Source: CAMYLY01 sp036397755
GTDB taxonomy: Bacteria > Gemmatimonadota > Gemmatimonadetes > Gemmatimonadales > GWC2-71-9
NCBI GenBank assembly: GCA_036397755.1
Contig: DASWII010000039.1
Span: forward strand, 1 to 64,000
Direction of reading: 5' to 3'
DNA: 64,000 bases
In this document: one piece after another, positions 63,101-64,000 of the stretch
How the letters are laid out: each line of letters begins with the position of its first letter
Numbering within the stretch: the first letter of the stretch is position 1
Translations under genes and position numbers: made by a program
The notes under the pieces: model-generated
Database searches by the model: none
Seen by the model: the letters and a program-made list of their open reading frames with translations, nothing else
Told to the model about the DNA's origin: nothing

Positions 63101-63221
63101 GCAGCTCCGTGTCGGGCAGCAGCTCGATCGGGATGTTGCGCCACGCGGCCACACCCAGTAGCGCCACGGCGAAGTAGCCCATGGAGACCGCCACCGGCCG
63201 GCGAATCGAGAGCCGGATCAT
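60090..63221 (-). CDS. RND-family efflux transporter, AcrB type
   Basis: 1043 residues, normal RND length, with 12 membrane segments in two blocks around about 330-520 and 870-1015 and two periplasmic loops (about 35-330 and 550-870). The proton-relay segment reads GFGLIVDNAIVVLENIYRKV: one Asp of the usual Asp-Asp pair is Asn. FLRSFRSAGVVFATIAFSIL and GGIVVNNAILLVDHIN are typical. It expels drugs, metals or lipids. The ATG overlaps the upstream RND stop, so two pump subunits are made together. Confidence 0.94.
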   Translation of the reverse strand: MIRLSIRRPVAVSMGYFAVALLGVAAWRNIPIELLPDTELPQLHVTAQWRGASPEAMEAFVTAPLEAAVQQVRGVEKIESVSSENLGRAEANITVEFSRDTDMDFAHMELAERLAVLDDELPAEVPSPRIEPYVPEEFRAQQRAFLRYTLTGPYTLEALRAHVDDDLVPELLLEDGVAGVEVSGGRDRLLEIALDERKVNALGLGPALVWQRILELEYVSEAGMVRRGGRMRTLAIRHRNESADDIRRAPLLTDQGRLVRVRDVATVYDTYEDPWSYYRIDGQPAVAFEVHKEVGVNTVDLADRVKARLDGLAAIHAPGVRLLLDEDESEAIKTQLTDLRYRALIAAGVIFLVLLAFLRSFRSAGVVFATIAFSILITLNVIYFGGLTLNVLTLMGLAMGFGLIVDNAIVVLENIYRKVHAGTEPSAAEAAASGARQVVLPIMAATLTTIIVFIPFVYLQGELRVYYVPLAMVVGISLVASLLVAFSFIPSLAAKVYAVGRATRGEPTDTVQRAWYVRLYGGTLGITLRFPWVTLVVAAAILFGSWRLFDKYVERGVLWGGRWGQQTYIDVIIRLPRGSELERTDELTRFFETKLRDTPEVERFVSRVYPQFARMTVTFPDSLEQTWIPPAIKEQMVAYSFLFGGAEVRVYGYGPSFYGGGGGAPSYAIKILGYNYEMVRTIAEDLGRRLQRLPRVRDVDVNSAGGWYTGDRASEFVLRLDRARLALHNLTAQDVVYQVAATVAGRVRQGSIRLAGEEVRFDVKLDGNADVDILALRETLLQTPSGQGVRLEDVATLEEREVLTRIVREDQQYQRYVSYEFRGPARLGDRTRDGIVAATALPEGYEIEGEQPWSWSDEEQEQLVLVLTVSLVLIYMVTAALFESVRQPMCVLLTVPMALVGVFLMFFYAKASFTREAYIGVIMMGGIVVNNAILLVDHINHLRREVGVAFEAAIVQGTLERVRPILMTSATTIFGLLPLVLLSEHADANIWNALAYALIGGLASSTLFVLTVTPALYLVFERRAERRRSGALPDVGESAYATP

Positions 63222-64000
63222 CGCGCCGTCCCGCGCAGCCGGTCGCGCGCGCTCTCGAGCAGGTCATACGCCACCGGCACGACGATGAGCGTCAGCGCCG
63301 TGGCGCTGATCAGCCCTCCGATGACCGCGATGGCGAGCGGCGCCCGCAGGTCCGCGCCCCGACCGATGCCCAGCGCCATCGGCGTGAGGCCCAGCACGGT
63401 CGTGACCGTCGTCATGATGATCGGCCGGAGCCGCACGCGCCCCGCCTCGAGGATCGCCGCGCGCGTGGCGAGTCCCGCGGCGCGCATCTGGTTGATGAAA
63501 TCCACCTTGACGATGGCGTCGTTCACCACGATGCCGACGAGAATCACCATGCCGATGAGGCTCATCGTGTTCAGACCCTGCCCAGCGACGAACAACCCGA
63601 CCGTGGCGCCCACGGTGGCCAGCGGCACGGCGAGCAGAATCGTGAACGGATGGATAAACGACTCGAACTGCGCCGCGAGAATCATGTAGACGAGCAGCAG
63701 CGCGAGTCCGAACGCCATTGCGAGGTCACGGAACGCCCGGCTCCGTTCTTCGTTGGCTCCGCCGATCTCCCGACGGAGATCGGCGGGCGTCGGCACCTGC
63801 CCCAACGCGCGCTCCGCGTCGGCCACGGCGCGGTCCAACCCGCCGCTGGCCACGTCCGCGAACACCGTGACGACTCTCCCCTGCTCCAGGTGACGCACTT
63901 CCGACGGTCCGATCTCCTCGATCGTGCGGACCAGCTCGCGCAGCGGAACGCCGTCCACGCGGAGCAGGCTCAACGTCTCGAGCGCGCGGCGGGCGTCCTC
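63218..64000 (-). CDS. Second RND-family transporter, C-terminal part
   Basis: The gene runs off the right edge; the visible C-terminal ~260 residues hold the last periplasmic stretch and six membrane segments, with ERSRAFRDLAMAFGLALLLVYMILAAQFESF (split), GIVVNDAIVKVDFINQMRA and RPIIMTTVTTVLGLTPMALG. It precedes the other RND gene with an ATGA overlap. A tandem pair like MdtB/MdtC suggests a heteromultimer. Adaptor and channel genes are presumably further right. Confidence 0.93.
   Translation of the reverse strand, partial: EDARRALETLSLLRVDGVPLRELVRTIEEIGPSEVRHLEQGRVVTVFADVASGGLDRAVADAERALGQVPTPADLRREIGGANEERSRAFRDLAMAFGLALLLVYMILAAQFESFIHPFTILLAVPLATVGATVGLFVAGQGLNTMSLIGMVILVGIVVNDAIVKVDFINQMRAAGLATRAAILEAGRVRLRPIIMTTVTTVLGLTPMALGIGRGADLRAPLAIAVIGGLISATALTLIVVPVAYDLLESARDRLRGTAR

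Noticed and set aside
1..64000. CRISPR arrays, tRNA or rRNA genes, insertion sequences
   Set aside because: I saw no regularly spaced repeats, no cloverleaf-like sequences with GTTCRANNC arms, and no transposase or integrase motifs on either strand; a covariance-model scan would be decisive.

Overview
The window is high-GC, gene-dense bacterial chromosome. No rRNA, tRNA, CRISPR, phage or intact insertion sequence was recognised. The gene content suggests Gemmatimonadota or a close relative, although no taxonomic marker gene is present. Supporting content: an ADOP/MacB-type permease, a serine/threonine kinase joined to TPRs, relics of TolB/WD40-type propellers, six-bladed propeller proteins, an M56 peptidase with a TonB-plug tail, several M20 peptidases, and many SusC/PorV-era outer-membrane proteins. 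GTG, TTG and possibly CTG starts, and 4-base ATGA/TTGA overlaps between genes, are common.

Layout. 0-3 kb: the end of an ABC permease, an NHL-repeat protein, a decayed propeller tail and a Phd/VapC toxin-antitoxin pair. 3-10 kb: a translationally coupled pair (TPR plus glycosidase-like protein, TPR plus outer-membrane barrel), an M20-like peptidase and a Nudix protein. 10-17 kb: a GT-C-like membrane glycosyltransferase, a TPR/membrane protein, and a TPP-riboswitch-controlled thiC with a MATE/MOP-type transporter. 17-21 kb: a Spy-like periplasmic protein, an AllC/HyuC-type amidohydrolase and NDH-2. 21-25 kb: cupin, then the tightly packed trio C39-like peptidase / RimK-type ATP-grasp ligase / GCS2-type ligase, the best candidate here for an uncharacterised peptide-making pathway. 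25-28 kb: AMMECR1 and its radical SAM partner (no Memo gene) and an MscS channel. 28-30.3 kb: a gene-poor toxin-antitoxin island with two VapBC pairs flanked by propeller relics. 30-41.6 kb: an unknown membrane protein, CPG2-like M20 peptidase, PEGA protein, Dcp, a GMC dehydrogenase pair, lipoproteins and an outer-membrane protein. 42-45 kb: an ECF sigma operon in which two products carry a glycogen-binding-like (CBM48/isoamylase-N) domain. 45-49 kb: a kinase-TPR gene split by a one-base frameshift, and a coupled carboxypeptidase-regulatory-domain protein. 49-54 kb: a complete four-gene 2-oxoacid:ferredoxin oxidoreductase operon. 54-64 kb: a multicopper oxidase with its copper motifs in permuted order, a BlaI/M56 regulator pair with a clear operator, two six-bladed propeller proteins and two tandem RND pumps running off the right end.

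Three themes recur. First, all three toxin-antitoxin modules lie beside relics of propeller genes, and at least two appear to be transcribed from leaderless promoters. Second, translational coupling through 4-base overlaps holds most operons together (por genes, RimK/GCS2, GMC pair, GH/barrel pair, RND pair). Third, several intergenic gaps carry short CCTACCRT- or TACTCTCC-type tandem tracts.
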